DNA of 64,000 nt. Origin: Acanthornis magna (Eukaryota; Chordata; Aves; Passeriformes; Acanthizidae). Positions 41,135-55,347 of this stretch are shown here, piece after piece. Position 1 is the stretch's first letter. Each line of letters opens with the position of its first letter. Position numbers and translations under genes: made by a program. The stretch is taken from NCBI GenBank assembly GCA_036785705.1, contig JAWUZG010000084.1, positions 9,747,501-9,811,500 on the forward strand, in the 5' to 3' direction. The notes under the pieces were generated by a model. The model saw nothing but the letters and a program-made list of their open reading frames with translations, was not told the DNA's origin and ran no database searches.

Positions 41135-43707
41135 AATTTCTAATTGGAAAACTTAATAAAGTAGGCAATAATTCATGTTTCTCATGTCTCAATACATTTT
41201 ATTATACAACACAAAATCAGCAAATTAACGTAGTTTGTGTTGCTATCTAGAGTAAAATAAATTAGCTGGTGGGAAATAGGAAAACAGAGCAACCAGCACC
41301 AATAAGTATGGCTAAAGACATGAGATTTGAAAAAGGCTTGGACAAATTAAAATGTAAAGTAATTTTATAGCCATTAGTTGAATGAGACTGATGCTTTCTT
41401 TAATCTTACTGGCAGCTACTTGTCAAAGAGAGAGTATATACAGTCTTCCTTCTAATTTGAACAGAATGAGCAGGACAAGCATATGATGTCCTGCTCAGCC
41501 ATGAGTTCAGGGATTGCACTCCAAGTCCAAAGCTTAAGTACTCTTATGTGCTTTTACAAAAGAAAAACTGGTTAAAAATAAACAAATAAATAAACCACAA
41601 TGCAAACCCCGCAACTTCTGGCAAATGTAGTTTTGCGTGAGCTGTTGGCAGGTAGGTAGCAGCTGTAATCCTGACTTTGACTGCCTTCAGCTCTCTTCAG
41701 CAGATTGCTTAGAAGTAATCCAAGTCAGAAATATGAGACATTTTCATTTTTGTCCTTTGATTTCCATCCTACAAAATGAGGATAACTAATCCCTGTAACT
41801 TCCCCCTTAACAGAGAAACTAAGGCCTTTAAGCACTTCGAATATTAGACAATTTCTATGCATTTAAGGAGTGGCAAGATCCATTGAAACAGGGCTGAAAC
41901 TAACCTGAACCTTAGGATTTTATCAGTGCAGTTCTGGGGCTTCCTTAGCTGAGTATGGGACTCACAGTGCTGCAAACAGCACTGCTGTAAGATGTGCTCT
42001 GCCTCCCCCTCCCCTGCCCCACAGATAAAGACAGTGGAAAGAAAACCTGTTTGGTTTTAAGGAAAAAAAGACAAGCAGAAGCAAGATTACCATGTGTGTG
42101 ATTTCACAGAGTAGCTGGTCTGCCTTTAGGAATTGATTCGAAGCTTACTGAAATCAAGGGCAGTCCTTAAACCAAGCATCATGACAGCTCTGCCAGGCAT
42201 GTGCATTCATGACAGGTATTTTCTGGAAGAACTTTGCACCTTAGTTTGCTGAAGGTATCTGGACAAAAATCTTTTAGTAGAAAACATGACACAGCAAACA
42301 CTCAAAAAAACCCAAACGCCAGCAAACAACAACAACAAAAAACCCAAGAAAAAATTCCCAACTAAAAAATTGCTCCCCAAAGACAACCAAGCCATTAACC
42401 CCCTCTTCTGCAACTAGAATCTTCAACTTCTATTTTTCACATTTCAAGGTGAGAAATAGTTGGTCATCACACAGGGAGAAAGGCCTCGGCAGGAGTCCAG
42501 AATTACATAAAAACTGCTCACTACAAACTCCAGTACAGATAAGAATACCTTGATAAAGCCAGAAAAAACCAAAGTGACTAAAATTTATTTCAGAACCCTG
42601 CCAATGTAATCAAACAAAAATATCATTCAAGAATTGCTTTGTAGTGTCTTGATCCAGTCTTATGCTTTCAGTGTTTGCAATACATTTCTTTTTAGTTAGG
42701 AACAAAATAGCTTTCCCTCTTCACTCTGCTACACTGGATTAACTCACTAATGTTCAACGTGGCATGGGCTAATCCAAGGCTCTTAGTTTATGCCCTGGTG
42801 TTTCTATTTGCTGTTGGGTCATTACTTGTTTTTGGTGTGTGTTCAAATACTGCTCATGGGATGCAACCTAAATGGAACACAGCGGGAGCCTGAGATATAA
42901 TAGTGGAAGTTTACATCATCACTTAAAGGGAAAAAAGCATTCTGCACTGCTTGTTCTTTAAGGATCCTAAAACTTATGGAAACCATTTTGGTTTATGCTA
43001 AGACAATGTGCTATCCACTGCTCTTAGCAGTAGCTGAAGATCTGCTTAATTCTTCAGGAGAGTGTTGCCAGAGAAGGGTTGCAGTTTTTAACTGCTGAAA
43101 TTCAGAAGTGTTCAGATACGAAAGCTTAACTATGGACCCATATGAAAAGCAGGCATGGGTCACAATATCCAAGTCTCCTTTCTTAAGGGCCTAAATGGAA
43201 AGAATGACAAATCAGACTTGGCATCTCCACACCCATCTTTAACTGGAAAAGTTTTCACATGAATAAAATTATTCTGTCACATGACTGGATGCAATCTAAA
43301 CTACTTTCCTGGGTTATAGAAAATAGAATATGCACAGGAAAGGAAAATCATCTGAATTCACTGCAATGACTAAGTCTGGGCTGAGTTCCAGTCTCATTAA
43401 AATCAGAAAACCATGGACCAATCCAATATGTTGGCAGAGACATATGAGCAGTAGAGAAGCTCCTCCCTGCTTTCCTCATCTTGACATTCACATGCAAGGG
43501 CAAGGACAAGTGTTGGTATCACCCCACATATAAACATCGTGGGAGGGACAGTAGAAATAGGTTGGCTTGAAGATTTGCAACTGATGGTCAAAGAAAGCAT
43601 CAGGTAGCTCTTCTGCAGGTAGATGTAGTTAAAAGGTAGTTTGGCTTGATAGTTTGCTATTCCAGAGGCACACACTGTCTTATCAATATGTACAGCTTCA
43701 GCCTTTT

Positions 43708-43749
43708 GGGTACGTGGGAGTTTTGGGGTTGAGTTTTAGGGTTTGGGGG
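43708..43749 (+). repeat. G-rich tract with G-quadruplex potential
   Basis: Five runs of three or more G (GGG, GGG, GGGG, GGG, GGGGG) separated by 5, 6, 10 and 3 bases, with T-rich spacers including TTAGGGTTTGGGGG. It is on the coding strand of KCNC1, so it would be present in the pre-mRNA. One 10-base loop makes the structure only moderately likely. Confidence 0.5.
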
Positions 43750-46700
43750 TTTTTTTGTTTTTATTTATGAAACTAGGATCCAGTGGGGGAGCTTGGGCAG
43801 AGTGTGACTTCAAGGAAAGCATGAGCCTCTGAGGATGCTTGCTTTCTTTTTCAGTTCAGCTCAGGAAAATGCTGGTGTCCAGCCATTGAGCTATTTGCAA
43901 AGAATAGTATTCTCACCTAGAGGACATTTCCCACCCCCACTTGTATGGTATATAAATGAAGTTCAAATTAATGTGATCAAGTGATCAATAGCTACTTTTC
44001 CTCCACAAATACCATTGATCTTAAAAGACAATTGCTTCCTCAGTGCTCCGCACTGAGAAAAGATACCAACATAAGAAAGTTGGGTGTGATTTGTGCTGCT
44101 CCTCTGAGCGGAGATCCCTGTTGAATTAGAGAGAATGATTTCTGAGAGATGAATGCTACTGCAACTTGTCTGGTTGTGAAGTTGCTATAGAATATCATCA
44201 CTTCAAAGAATCTAATACAATTACTATTACTATCCAAATTCACTTTCTTATGACGTGGATTTGTAATGCAGAAGAGCTTTTGATAATTGACCTTTAACTA
44301 ATGTGAAGGAAAACTGGTTTGCTTAGTCGTTCTCCTTTCATCTAACATTCAGAGCCATCCTCCAACTGCAAACAATACTTTTTAAAAAAATGAAATGAAG
44401 ATGTCAAAGAGTTTCTGATAGAAGTGAAAAGATCCTTTGAAAGACAATCCTTACAGATGTACCTTGCACAGAGCACTTGCCATTAATATCATAAACTTGC
44501 AGCTGAAATTAGAAACCGTTTTAACATGCAAAAGGAATCCATAGATCAAACACTACAAAGGAGAAGAACATAATGTAGCTTTCAAACAGATGTAGATGGA
44601 ATTGACAGAGGAGAGGTTAACTTGGGTTAGAAACACAAACTGAGGGGAAGAAAGATCAGACCACACAACTCATGGGGGCTTTTTTAGTAATTTCTTTTTC
44701 TGGGCCATCTATAAGTGATTCTTTTTGTGCTACTGCTGTAAAAAGAGAGGGAGGGGAAAGTATTGCTTGTATGAACATGACCTTTGATAAAACTCAAGTA
44801 TATGTAAAATTATTCAGCTGAAAGTCCAAAAATTGTTTTCAAACAAGTAAGTGATTTGTGCCCGTGAGACTAATAAGAGATACTGCACTAATTTTATTAA
44901 AGTGAATATACAACTTGGTTGAAATTCAGTGACAGCGTTGAGATTAGAGGAACAACCTCTTTTTGGAACAGGGGAGCTGGTAAAAATCAGTGGTTTGTCA
45001 ACAACATTAGGCTTTAATCTTCCTTAGGGATAGGAGAAATGTCCAGGAGCTATTCTCATGCTACTCTACAGATCAGATAATTTCTAAGTCATGCTGCAAT
45101 TTTTACCTTTAGGGTCTGGGGAAAAATATCCCCAATTCTCATTTTCTCCAGTAATGAAAGATCTCTCATAGGAATTATAAATATTTGGCCTAAAAGTTCA
45201 AAAGCACTCTTCTCATTCTGGAGTGGAACTTTTACCATGTTTGCAAGAACTTGATACCACCACCCCCCAAACAGTCTACCTATGCTGCCAAGATTTGCCT
45301 TTAACTAATCCTGTGGTTACAATCTGCCAAAGCAGCTTTAGCAGTCAGAGAGTGGGGGCCCATCTTGATCCATACCAACTGCAAAATTCCTCCATGCAGA
45401 CAGGCAAGGACAGGGGCAAAAAGTATCAAGGTGAAAAAAACCAGTGAGGTGAGAAGTAGTTATAAACTTATCCAAGGGAAAAACCCAGGCATTTATAGGG
45501 AAATAGATACATTCTCTATTCCTGTAAAAGGGCTTAAGTCCTGAATTTAGTCATACTTTTGCAGCTCAGCTCCTGTGTTGTTAGTTCCATAAGAATGCTG
45601 AAACTGCTAGACTTGGGTGACATTAATGGAACTTCTAACCCTATAAAACACAGCCATTTCTGAGGATTTTAGGAGGCACCTTTACTGGGAAGCTCTGGAA
45701 TATATCACATGCTGTTGAGTTTAACACTGGGTTTTAACTGAATTTCCTTGATGCCAGCCGAGTGAGTCAAATTCATTCTCAATGCCTTATGCAATCCTCA
45801 CTTTGAGGCTCGAACTGGGAACATAAACAGCCATACAAAGCAAAGAGAAAAGTGGGAAAACAGTGCAAAAATAATGGATAATGGCAAATAGAAAGCAACA
45901 TTAAAATACTATAGAAATAAGTGTACAGGTCGTTCTAATAAAACTTGCTCACTAATTACCCACTTCTCTAAAGTTTTCAGTGGTATCTTTTCTTCAGAAC
46001 AGCTGTGCAGTATCTCCCCCTCCACCTCTGAGGCTGGTTGTTGGCTGTGTCATGAGGCATGGCAGCAAACCCGCTCACCACGTGCCCGCAGCTGTGGGCT
46101 GTGTGCTGCCGTGGCCGGTCCATCTGCCACCACCACCCGTGCCAGCACAAAGGGCATCATTATACTGCACTGAACAAAAAGCCAGAGGAAGGAAATACCT
46201 CCGGCATCAGTGCTCCTCTTTGCTTCCTCCTTTTCATCAGTGCTCAGTTGTCCATCTGCTCACCAGGGGTGCTAGGGCAAATGCTGGGAAAAATGAACAC
46301 AGTGCAACATAAGGGAAACCACTGCCAAAAGGCATTCTTGGGTCATTTCCACTCTTGCCCTGAGAGAGGAAGGTGAGTAGATTAGTCTGATGCTTCAGAT
46401 GTAAATGAAGGTACACCACAAGAAACGTGGGGAGGGCTTGAGGCATGTCCTGCTGTCTCAGAATCCAAAGAAAAGCAGCTTTACCAAAGCTGGAACACAG
46501 CAATTCTTCTCTGCCCCAAATTGAGAGAGAGGACACTAATATGGGTTACAAGAACTCATGGAACAGCTTGATTAAAGAGGGGCTGTTGCATAACATGGCA
46601 AAAAAACCAAGTAGACTGCAAAAGCAAGAGTCAAAGGAAGCACCAGTAGAATTCCCACCAAGAACTGAACTACCATATAAAGTCTAATTAATTTTGAACA

Positions 46701-47427
46701 GATCAGAAGCGCTAGACTTCAATTGTTGTTTCTTTGAGAGAAGATTAAAGTATTTCAACAGAATTGAAATTTTCGGGGGTAATACAAGGGGGAATAAAAA
46801 TCAGATTTTCCAGAATATGCAGATTTAATTAACTGAAATCTATTTAAATGGAAAATTCCTCAGTGTTGCCACCCAGCCTGGAACAATAGACACAAACCCT
46901 CCAACTGCTGCCACTATGGAGTTCCTGCCAACTACATTTTGTGCACAGGGGTACAGGAAGCGAGGGTCCCTCTCTACCTCTGCCTTCCACTTCCCAGGGC
47001 TGCCTCCAGGGCTCAGAGGTAGGCAGCCAAACCTTTCTTCCCCTTCCCTATATCACACCTCAGGATAGGACTGTGGAGCAGGAAGTAAAAAGAGTCAGTT
47101 AACTCTCAGCAGACAGTCATAAGCAACAACAAATACCTACTCCTAAGACTGCTAATCCATATTCTCCCTACCAAAAATACTATTTTTACTCCTCCATTAG
47201 TAGGACTAGCATGAGTCAACAGACAAATGCATTCTCTTTTTAAGAAAGGCATGACAAATGTAATTTCACCTTTATGTTGCAGATTGCCCCATTTCAAAAA
47301 AACAGCTTTGTTTTTAAGTTAACTAAGATGGAACATCAACATTACTCTTGGAAACCAAGCCTTCCTTGCCATTGCTGGAGTGAAGCAAATAGGGATTGAG
47401 ATACAAGCTTGAAAATTCACAAATCAC

Positions 47428-47442
47428 TTCAGCACCAGACAG
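47428..47442 (+). promoter_or_regulatory. Compressed REST/NRSF-like element
   Basis: TTCAGCACC at 47428-47436 is a perfect RE1 left half, followed at once by AGACAG, a one-mismatch version of the right-half core GGACAG. The two bases that normally separate the halves are missing. Strict spacing preferences of REST make this doubtful. Confidence 0.25.
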
Positions 47443-47951
47443 TTAAGGTATCTAGAGCTGAGGTCAATAGAGCACAGCCAGCTGAAAATTGAAAAACTAG
47501 AAAGCTGTTGCAATTTATAATGATTAAGGATCTGACTCATTGATTCCAGTTCTTCTTTTCTTCTCACTAATGGAAAGACAGAAGTTGTCTTATGAAAACA
47601 AAGATAGGCATGCAAGCATAATTGAAGAAATGGACCTCTCGTTTCTGGTAAATAACAATCCCTTCTTCTCTATGTGCATTGGCTGAAGTACTGCAAGTTG
47701 GCAGTCAGGAAATGAATTCCTTTTGCAGTTACAGCTGGATAAATTCAATGCTTGGGATAAATTGGCCTTGAGCAAACTTATTTAAAAAAAAAAAAGTACT
47801 TCCTTGCTAAGTGATCCCAAGAGACATATGTCTCTATAAAACAGTTAAGGGGAAGCTGCTGACTTGCACTCAGTGGGTTCAACAATTTGAAAATGATTAA
47901 TTTTGTTTTAAATCTTACAGAACCACTTACATAACAGACAGCAAGGAGAGC

Positions 47952-47970
47952 TTTTTTTTTTTTTTTTTTT
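47952..47970. repeat. Poly-T tract (T19)
   Basis: Uninterrupted run of 19 T within intron 1. It may be the decayed tail of a minus-strand retroposed sequence, though no body was recognised. Confidence 0.9.
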
Positions 47971-49823
47971 AGGCACTTCCTATTTGGAAGATTAAGAGAT
48001 GGAATCAGTGGTACATCACAATGAAATTTTAATTATCAGAAGTTTGGCACCATGATAAATTTCACTGCGTTGCTTTGACAATCCACTCTGTCTCACAGAG
48101 ACTAAACTTCACACCCAGCCTTTAGCTCCAGATCATGCAGTTTGGAGCTTGCCTGTCTACAAGGTGCAGTGTTTTGTAATTGCTGAGAGAGGGGAAAAAA
48201 TCATTTCCCATTGATAAAGACCTCCTGGTAACTTTCCCAATGCAGCTGGCTCAGCCCTCCTGCAGCCACAAGGGAGAGTGAATCGTGTGCCTCAGGCTTT
48301 GAGGGCTGTGGGGAGAAGCTCCTGCAGGATGAAGTGAGAGGTGCAGCAGGCTCTCTATCCTGACAGAGGCTACAGATCCCATGCGCCCTCACTCTCCTCT
48401 ACACGGAAAAGCAGTGGGACAGCAAGTGCAGGAAACAGCTCCAATAGCTCTGTGCCAGCACATGGCTGCTTTTTGCCAACTGAATTCCCAGATGGCCATT
48501 AGCACCCAGCTATTTGACTTGCATGCTTTCAAGGGCCTCGGGGAGCAGTGTCTGCACTCACGCCAGATCCCTGTGGGTTACTGCAGCCATCCCATGCTCA
48601 CTTCAGCTCTTCCAGCATGTTAATTCACAAGTGGAGCAAACGTAACAATTTTCAGTCCTTAATTACAGTGGCTAACCATATGCCACGTTCATTCCATTTG
48701 ATTCCAGAGGTGAGAAAATTCACTTGTGCACGTATTTTATACATACATATGTTGTACATGGGTTTTGTATTTATTACGGTAGGATTCTCAGTTGAGATAA
48801 ACCAGAGTACGTTTAGAGGTGCTCTGATTTATGGCAAAAGAATTCTTGGAGATAGAGGCTCTAGGATAAAACATGGCACAGAAAAGAAAGGCATTCTTAT
48901 TCATCTGGTTTAGCCCTCACATGCAAAAGAAAATGACAGGGAAACAATCCAGGAGAAAACATTGCTCTAATACTAGGAGCTAGAGATAAAGTATACTATG
49001 AGCTACAAATTATCTGCATCTTCTTTCAGCACCTACTGTGCTATTCACAGTCATTCTGTCTATTTAGAACAAAGCTCTCCCTGGGAACTTCACCCAAGAG
49101 TAACGAGAGTTACTTCAAGAATTAACAAACTGCTGGAGGTACATCACATTTTATGGGAATTCCAGTTTTCCTTCAGGTATGAATCAGAGAGACAAAGACA
49201 AGGGCAGCACTAGGAGTGGGGCTGCAAAGAGGCTGCCCGCAGAGCAGGTAGGATACCAAAAACATTGTCTCCAGACAAGTTTTTTTCTCTAGACCATTTC
49301 TGGGGCTTCTGAGCTCAGTATCAGGTCAAGTGGATCTCTGTTGTGGAAACTGAAATAGAGAAAAAGCAGGAGGCTGCTTCTGGAGCAATGGAAAGAGGCA
49401 GCTAACCCTATTGTTAAACTTTCGGTTTTGTTAAGGTAACCTGAATGGAAGTGTAAAAAATGTATAATCCCTCTTTGGGCAATCCACAACGAATAAACCA
49501 GAAGAAAGCACATGGACAGAGAAGGAAGGTACCACTTTCTGCAAGTAAGCAGAGCTGAAGAAATTCACATACTCTTCCTTGATTGCTGGGAGTCAAATAA
49601 AATAGCCTGTTATATTAATAAGGAAAGGCAAGTAACCAGAGAGACTTGGAAAATCACACCCACTCACCTGCAAGGAAGGACAATTTCATACTAAAGCAGG
49701 AAATACAATTGTTGTTGACCTCCATAAGAGCTGAAAATAGAATAAGTCAAGTGAATCTGATTGTAGCTTCACAATCTATATAAAGAGAAGCCAATTTTTC
49801 TTTGACTAACATGCTTATATTTA

Positions 49824-49905
49824 GGATCCTAAATCTGTATTTGGAAACCTAAGGAACTGACCTGATTTTCTGAAGTGTTCAGCACTCAGTGAATGAGTGG
49901 AAACA
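49824..49905. repeat. Fossil sauropsid repeat fragment
   Basis: The run of words GGATCCTAAATCTGTATTTG, CCTGATTTTCTGAAGTGTTC and AGCACTCA matches a phrase order found again and again in turtle, crocodilian and bird genomes (flanking a GTGCTGAGCACC core). It is diverged and partial. I cannot give a database name. Confidence 0.5.
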
Positions 49906-52900
49906 TTTTTAAGTGGCTTCTGCAGGAACTGCTGGATTCAAGAGCTTCGGGTGAGGAGAAGGAAATCAAAGTTTCATTCTATTTCTTAACTTTGTTCTTA
50001 CAAAACTAAAACTTGCATTTTCAGAATTCATCACTCTGCAGCAGTGTCTGGTTTTGCTTTAACTAGTGTACTGTTAGAACTACTAAGTGTGTGGATTTTA
50101 AAAAGCTTTCAGACTCTTTCACGATGACTTCAATAAGGATATTTAACACAGGGTAAACGCAGACCCACTTTGCTGCCATGCTAGTTTAAAATCTGAATAA
50201 AATAAGCCCTACAGCAAAAGCAAAGCTATATAAACAAAACCACAGCAAAGCCGTATGAAAGCCAGGAGTAAACTACATTTGGGAATGCTTACATCATGTA
50301 AAATGAAAGTTCCTGGTATCTCAGTTGAGGTAAAAAGAAAAGTTCTAGCAATTTAGTGAACTGTGGGGGCCTGCATTTCTCTGAAAATGGCCTTTCCTCA
50401 GCAGATACTAAAGTTTTGAGGGCACTTTGCTTGCTGTCTTAAAAGGGCACTGGTATCAGTCTCCCTTCCATTCAGAAACTTTCTTATATCCTCTGAAGAC
50501 CACAAGACTGTATAAACCTACTTGGAAAAGAGATAGTGCCTAATTGGCCTAGCCAATCCTTATCAAAAGACAAGGATAAATCATGAATTACTGCTGTATT
50601 ATTTCCTCTATTGGCACTATAGCAGGAAAATCCCAGAGTTCACACTACAAAATATTTCCAAGTGCAAACATTTGTTAACGTTACTGCCTTTCTTTAGACG
50701 TTCTGAAAATTGGGAAAAGAAAAACATGTATTCTCACTGAATTCTTATTTTTATTTCACCATGACCATTTTGAATTTTTAGTGTAATTCGTAATTTAATT
50801 AAGATTTGGATGGAAGCGCGCCAAAAAATCTGAACACAGTCCTCTCTGCATGCCCTTCACAGTAGCATTGGGGTCTACAAATCTCATAGATCTGCCTGAT
50901 AAATGAATTGTACATTAAAGCCACTCCTTAAAAGCACACAATAAATTAGGCACCCTTCTGCAGAGATAAGATTTACAGGTTAGTACACTCTTCATAATAT
51001 AAAAAACAGTCATACACACAGGATACCATTATCAGAAATCATGAAGCAAAGCTCATTAAATAAAAAGAAAATTGGAGTCTTACTTTTCTCAATGCAGAAA
51101 TGTAACTACCCAGAACAAGAAACATATCAAGACTATTATTTCCAGCATAGAAATGTCTACAGGCCCCAAAAGGAGCATTGAGAACTCTTTATGACAGGCT
51201 CTGCACAAATACCAGCTAGAGGTGGTCATTACCAGCAGTCATTATATTTGTCAATGGACAGACAAAAGGCAAAAAGTGGAGCAGAACAGAGACCCATCAG
51301 ATGAGATGAGTGAGGAATTAAACAGACCTCCAGGTCACCCCTCCTGCAACATCAGCAACTTCTAGCAGGTCAAATTTAGCCCCCAAATATGCTTGTGTCT
51401 TTCCTGTGTTTTCTGAAAGTGTGTGTATGAAGTGCTTTCAACAACTGTAACATAAGCAAAGAAATGCAACTGATTTTTCTGCAACAAAGCCCTTTTTTGA
51501 AGTCTTATCACCTGTTTCCAAATTCCCTGTTTACCATGGATTGCTACTGTGCCCAGGCAAACAACTTTCCAGACTGTTCTAAACTTCAGGCTCTCTTCTG
51601 TCTGAAAGCTCTTCTGTCACTCTGGGGCTAAATTTCCAGCAAGATTTTCAAAGCACCACAAGGAATATTATCACTTTGCATTATTTTCCATGGGAAGCAC
51701 ATGAATCAAACCCTGCAAGCCCTCCAAGAGCTCAGGCCAGCATTTCCTTCTAATCCTGCCCAATGTTTACTTGTACGGAATCTTTGAGTAAACTTGTCAA
51801 GCCTGAATCTCTACTAGATATAGTGTTCATAAAAACGTGCAAGAAATCAGATGACCTGTGAAAAATTAAGAGGCTTTTAAAAAATGTAGTCAATATAGTT
51901 TTCCCTTAAAACAGCACTAGAAGAAATACATGATCATTACATCTACAGATCAGTTTATTTATAAGACCAGTTGTTCCATGCTCCTGGAGAGCTAGAAAAA
52001 AACCACACATTCTAGTGCAGGTGATGTACCAAAACACATGCACTGGCTAGACAGCACAATTACTTTGCAATTACAATGCTGCTCAGGAGTGTGATATTTC
52101 CAGTACTAGAGCCTTCAGGCAGTGGAAAGCAGTGATTTAATAGGAAAGCTGGCTATTAACAAACTTAATAGTCTTAAGACGGACGCCAAGTTTCATCATT
52201 AGGATTAAGGTCCCAGCTGGGACTGCAAGTTTCTTCCCTGGGAACCATTCAACTCATAATTCAACAGTGACTGCAGTTTCTGCAGGCAGGCAGGGAGTAA
52301 ATAGCTCCTCACTACGGCCTCCTGCTCCTCAGAGTAGAGGAGAGCTCTCCTGCAGCCTCACAGCCAGTGAATGCCTCGTTCCCCACCTAAAATTGATGCA
52401 GAAGTGAGCACTCCTTAATAGACCACATGAGGGGCTGATGCACCTCCAGGTATCTGAGATCAGTGGAGGAGAGACTTGAAAGGGAAAGGGAGAGGAATAA
52501 GAAGGAAGCTTTAACTCCTTGATTTAAAGGCATTTCCTAACGCCATCCCACCGAAGTCCAGTACAGCCCAAACCACTTCTGTCCCCAGGATTAACAGCAG
52601 AAGACAAGGGGTCTTGGGGATGTCAAAAATCACACACACAAAGCCCAGAGGAAATGCATCATATATAGACTGGTGTTTACAGACTTTATGCAGTACTGAT
52701 TTGTCCATTGAAATGCAGCAAAATTTTCTATTAAATTGTTGACTGATATAGAAAGGAACCTGCTAGAAACGAAGTAGATTTTGGTGTTCAAAAGTGCAAA
52801 CTGTTAAATGACAGCACTGCTTAACTGGAGAAACAAATGGATCAGTCCACACAGCAATGCCCAGAGCTGACCACTTTTCATTCCATCTCTCACATAAAAT

Positions 52901-55326
52901 ATCTAGAGAAAGGTACAGAAATAATCACTTTATAATCAAAAACCCAGGGAAACAGTAATGATCTAGACTCCAAGAGTCAGCTGCTTGTAATTGTCCTTCA
53001 TATTGTATGTCAGCTATTTCTCAAATGGACTTCTGAACCACAGCCCACAAATCCCAGCACAGAAAGGGGACCAATGTGATCTTCAAAGCTCCCCATGGCT
53101 GGTAACAAGCCATAGAGCTTAACCTTCCCTACACTGCAGAGGGGCACTTTGTGGTACTTTAAATGGTTCAGTGAGTCACAGTGTTTCAGACTGAACCTTT
53201 GAGTGAAAGGGGATTTCTCTCAGGCAAAACTGCAGCAGGACAAAGGTCTGCCTAACCAAAGTCTCCTTTGCTCTTAATGGCACAGAATGGCAGTGTAAGA
53301 ACAAGGGGACACAGTAATTTCATCCTAAAGACACTTAGCTACCATGAAAGAAGTTGTGAAATAGGCAGCCAAGTTCAGTTTTCTGCTGGGGTGTATCTGC
53401 TCAGGCAGTTCTTTAGGGCACAAATAGGATTGGCAAAGTCTATGGAGGAACAGCTGACAACAAGGCATTACTCAGGGGAATGCACAGATGTTACAAACAC
53501 CTACGCTTCACTCCAAAATTAACTTTTTTATTAGCAAACATTTGACGGTCTCAGGTCTGTCTGCCTTAGAACAACAGTCTGCTCTTGAATGCTCATCAGG
53601 AAAATGTTACCTATTTGTTCAGGCAATTTAATCTTGGAAAATGCACGTAATAATATTAACTGGAACCAATGGGTTGAGGGGAAAACAAAGGGCTATTCAC
53701 CATATACTCAACATCACTAATTACTTCTTCCCTTACTACTATTGACCACAGTGATTTATTGCACATGGTGGGGTGTCCTGGATGGTTCAGGTACAGGATT
53801 AAGGTGGTAAAGCCATTCCTGATGAAATTCTGAAGGCAGCCTTCCTGCCACATTTAGTATTTACTTATGATCCCAAGGTTTAGGCTTTCCTGTGCTGATC
53901 TTATATATGCTCTGCTCTGTCTTCCGGGACATTTGGTCAGACTCTCATCTGATGTAAGTGAACCTGGCAGCACTGCAGGGAAGAGAATGATTTCCTCTTC
54001 CACCGGCTGAGTGTCTGGCAAGTACTTTCTTCTAATTAGTATTCATCCTTAGGCCTGTTGAATTTATGGGAGGGAGTTAGCTGCCCATGGAAATCCTAAT
54101 TGTTTAGAAGCTCAATTTCCCTTGTAGCCTGCAACTCTCACTGAGAGCACCTTAATTATTTAAAAACCCAAGTCTATTATATTAATTTATCCTTAGTAAG
54201 CTGACACTGTACAAACTAACATTTTACTAACTCGAACAGTTCTGTAAAGATTTTAAATGTTTTCTATAAGCACTGAAATAAAGGAAGAGTCAAACTCCAA
54301 TTTTAAAAAAGTGACAGACCTCTAGTTCCACAGATGTTCTCTCCACAGAGAAATATAGCCTAGCAATTTAAAGAAGTAAATTGCTCTTGAATTTCTGAGT
54401 CACTCGGGCACATTTAATATTTTTAAACAAGATAAGCACACACAAAATACTGTAGACTTTCAAAATCACAGGGAAAAACCACTGATGAATGAAGAAGAAT
54501 TATGGAAACATGCAGGAGTTCTGTCTGCTCTCTCCCACCTCCTGCCAACATTGTCACATAGTATCTGATCTACAAAAATATTCTACATTTTCGTTCTTTA
54601 GTCCATAGGCCATTTATTTTGTGTCCCAACTCCTTTTCTTTTAGGTCATCATTTTCTCTGTCTTTTCTTTCTCACTTTTCTTTATTTTCTCTTTTTTTTT
54701 CCCGTTTTGTTCCACCCATGAAAACAAAAATAATTTCAAGGGCCAAGGACAAAGTCAGGCCATGTATAATCTGGGTGACTTGCACAGCTGCCAGGCACAA
54801 ATGCCAATTTCAATAACTGGTAAAAGTGGACAACACACTGGAACTGCTATCAGCTTCTTGAAGCTTGGTACTTGATTTTAGACACTCAGTTTTGACTTTC
54901 CTCTTTCCTCTCCCTGTCCCAACCTTGCACATACTGTGAAATGTGAGTGAGATCTTTATTTCCAACCTTCCTTCCAGAGGAAGAGACTGAGGCAACATAT
55001 AGGATGCAAATTATAGAAGAAAGTGCCACCAAATGAAATGCCAACACAATTTCCAGCACAAAAGCATACCTACATATAGTGCAAGAATCTTTATTTTATA
55101 GAAGTGAGGTTTGGAAGGCAACCAGCCTTTCAAAATGACAGATCTGCAGCTCAGTCTGAATGAATGTATTGGATACCACTGCAAAATAGCACTGGTTTTC
55201 AAACTCTGTGAAAAAAATGCATGTGCTTGCAGTCAAAGAGCTCAAGATAATATGCAACACAAATCCCAGTCCCTACCAAACCTCATATGCTTCTTTAATC
55301 TTGGATACAATCACATAAAACCTTGT

Positions 55327-55347
55327 AAAAAAAAAAAAAAAAAAAAA
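55327..55347. repeat. Poly-A tract (A21)
   Basis: Uninterrupted run of 21 A, about 320 bases before the CR1 fragment. The CR1 copy lies on the other strand and CR1 elements do not end in poly-A, so the two are unrelated. Confidence 0.9.

Larger units (their letters stand above)
32121..43700. other. KCNC1 intron 1, block 32.1-43.7 kb
   Basis: Non-coding. It contains the 14-bp palindrome at 33504-33534, a CAAA-type run at about 34058-34075, an 11-bp tandem duplication (TAATTTTGCTG twice, 35119-35140), a 10-base GC duplication (CCTCGGGCCT at 36361-36370 and 36374-36383), a possible conserved block at 40200-40340, an A-rich run with G interruptions at 41105-41134, and an A/C-rich tract at 42303-42355. 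No exon or RNA gene was recognised. Confidence 0.65.

Noticed and set aside
49025..49033. TTCAGCACC considered as a REST site
   Set aside because: Only the left half is present; no right half follows at canonical or nearby spacing. A lone 9-mer can occur by chance in 64 kb.
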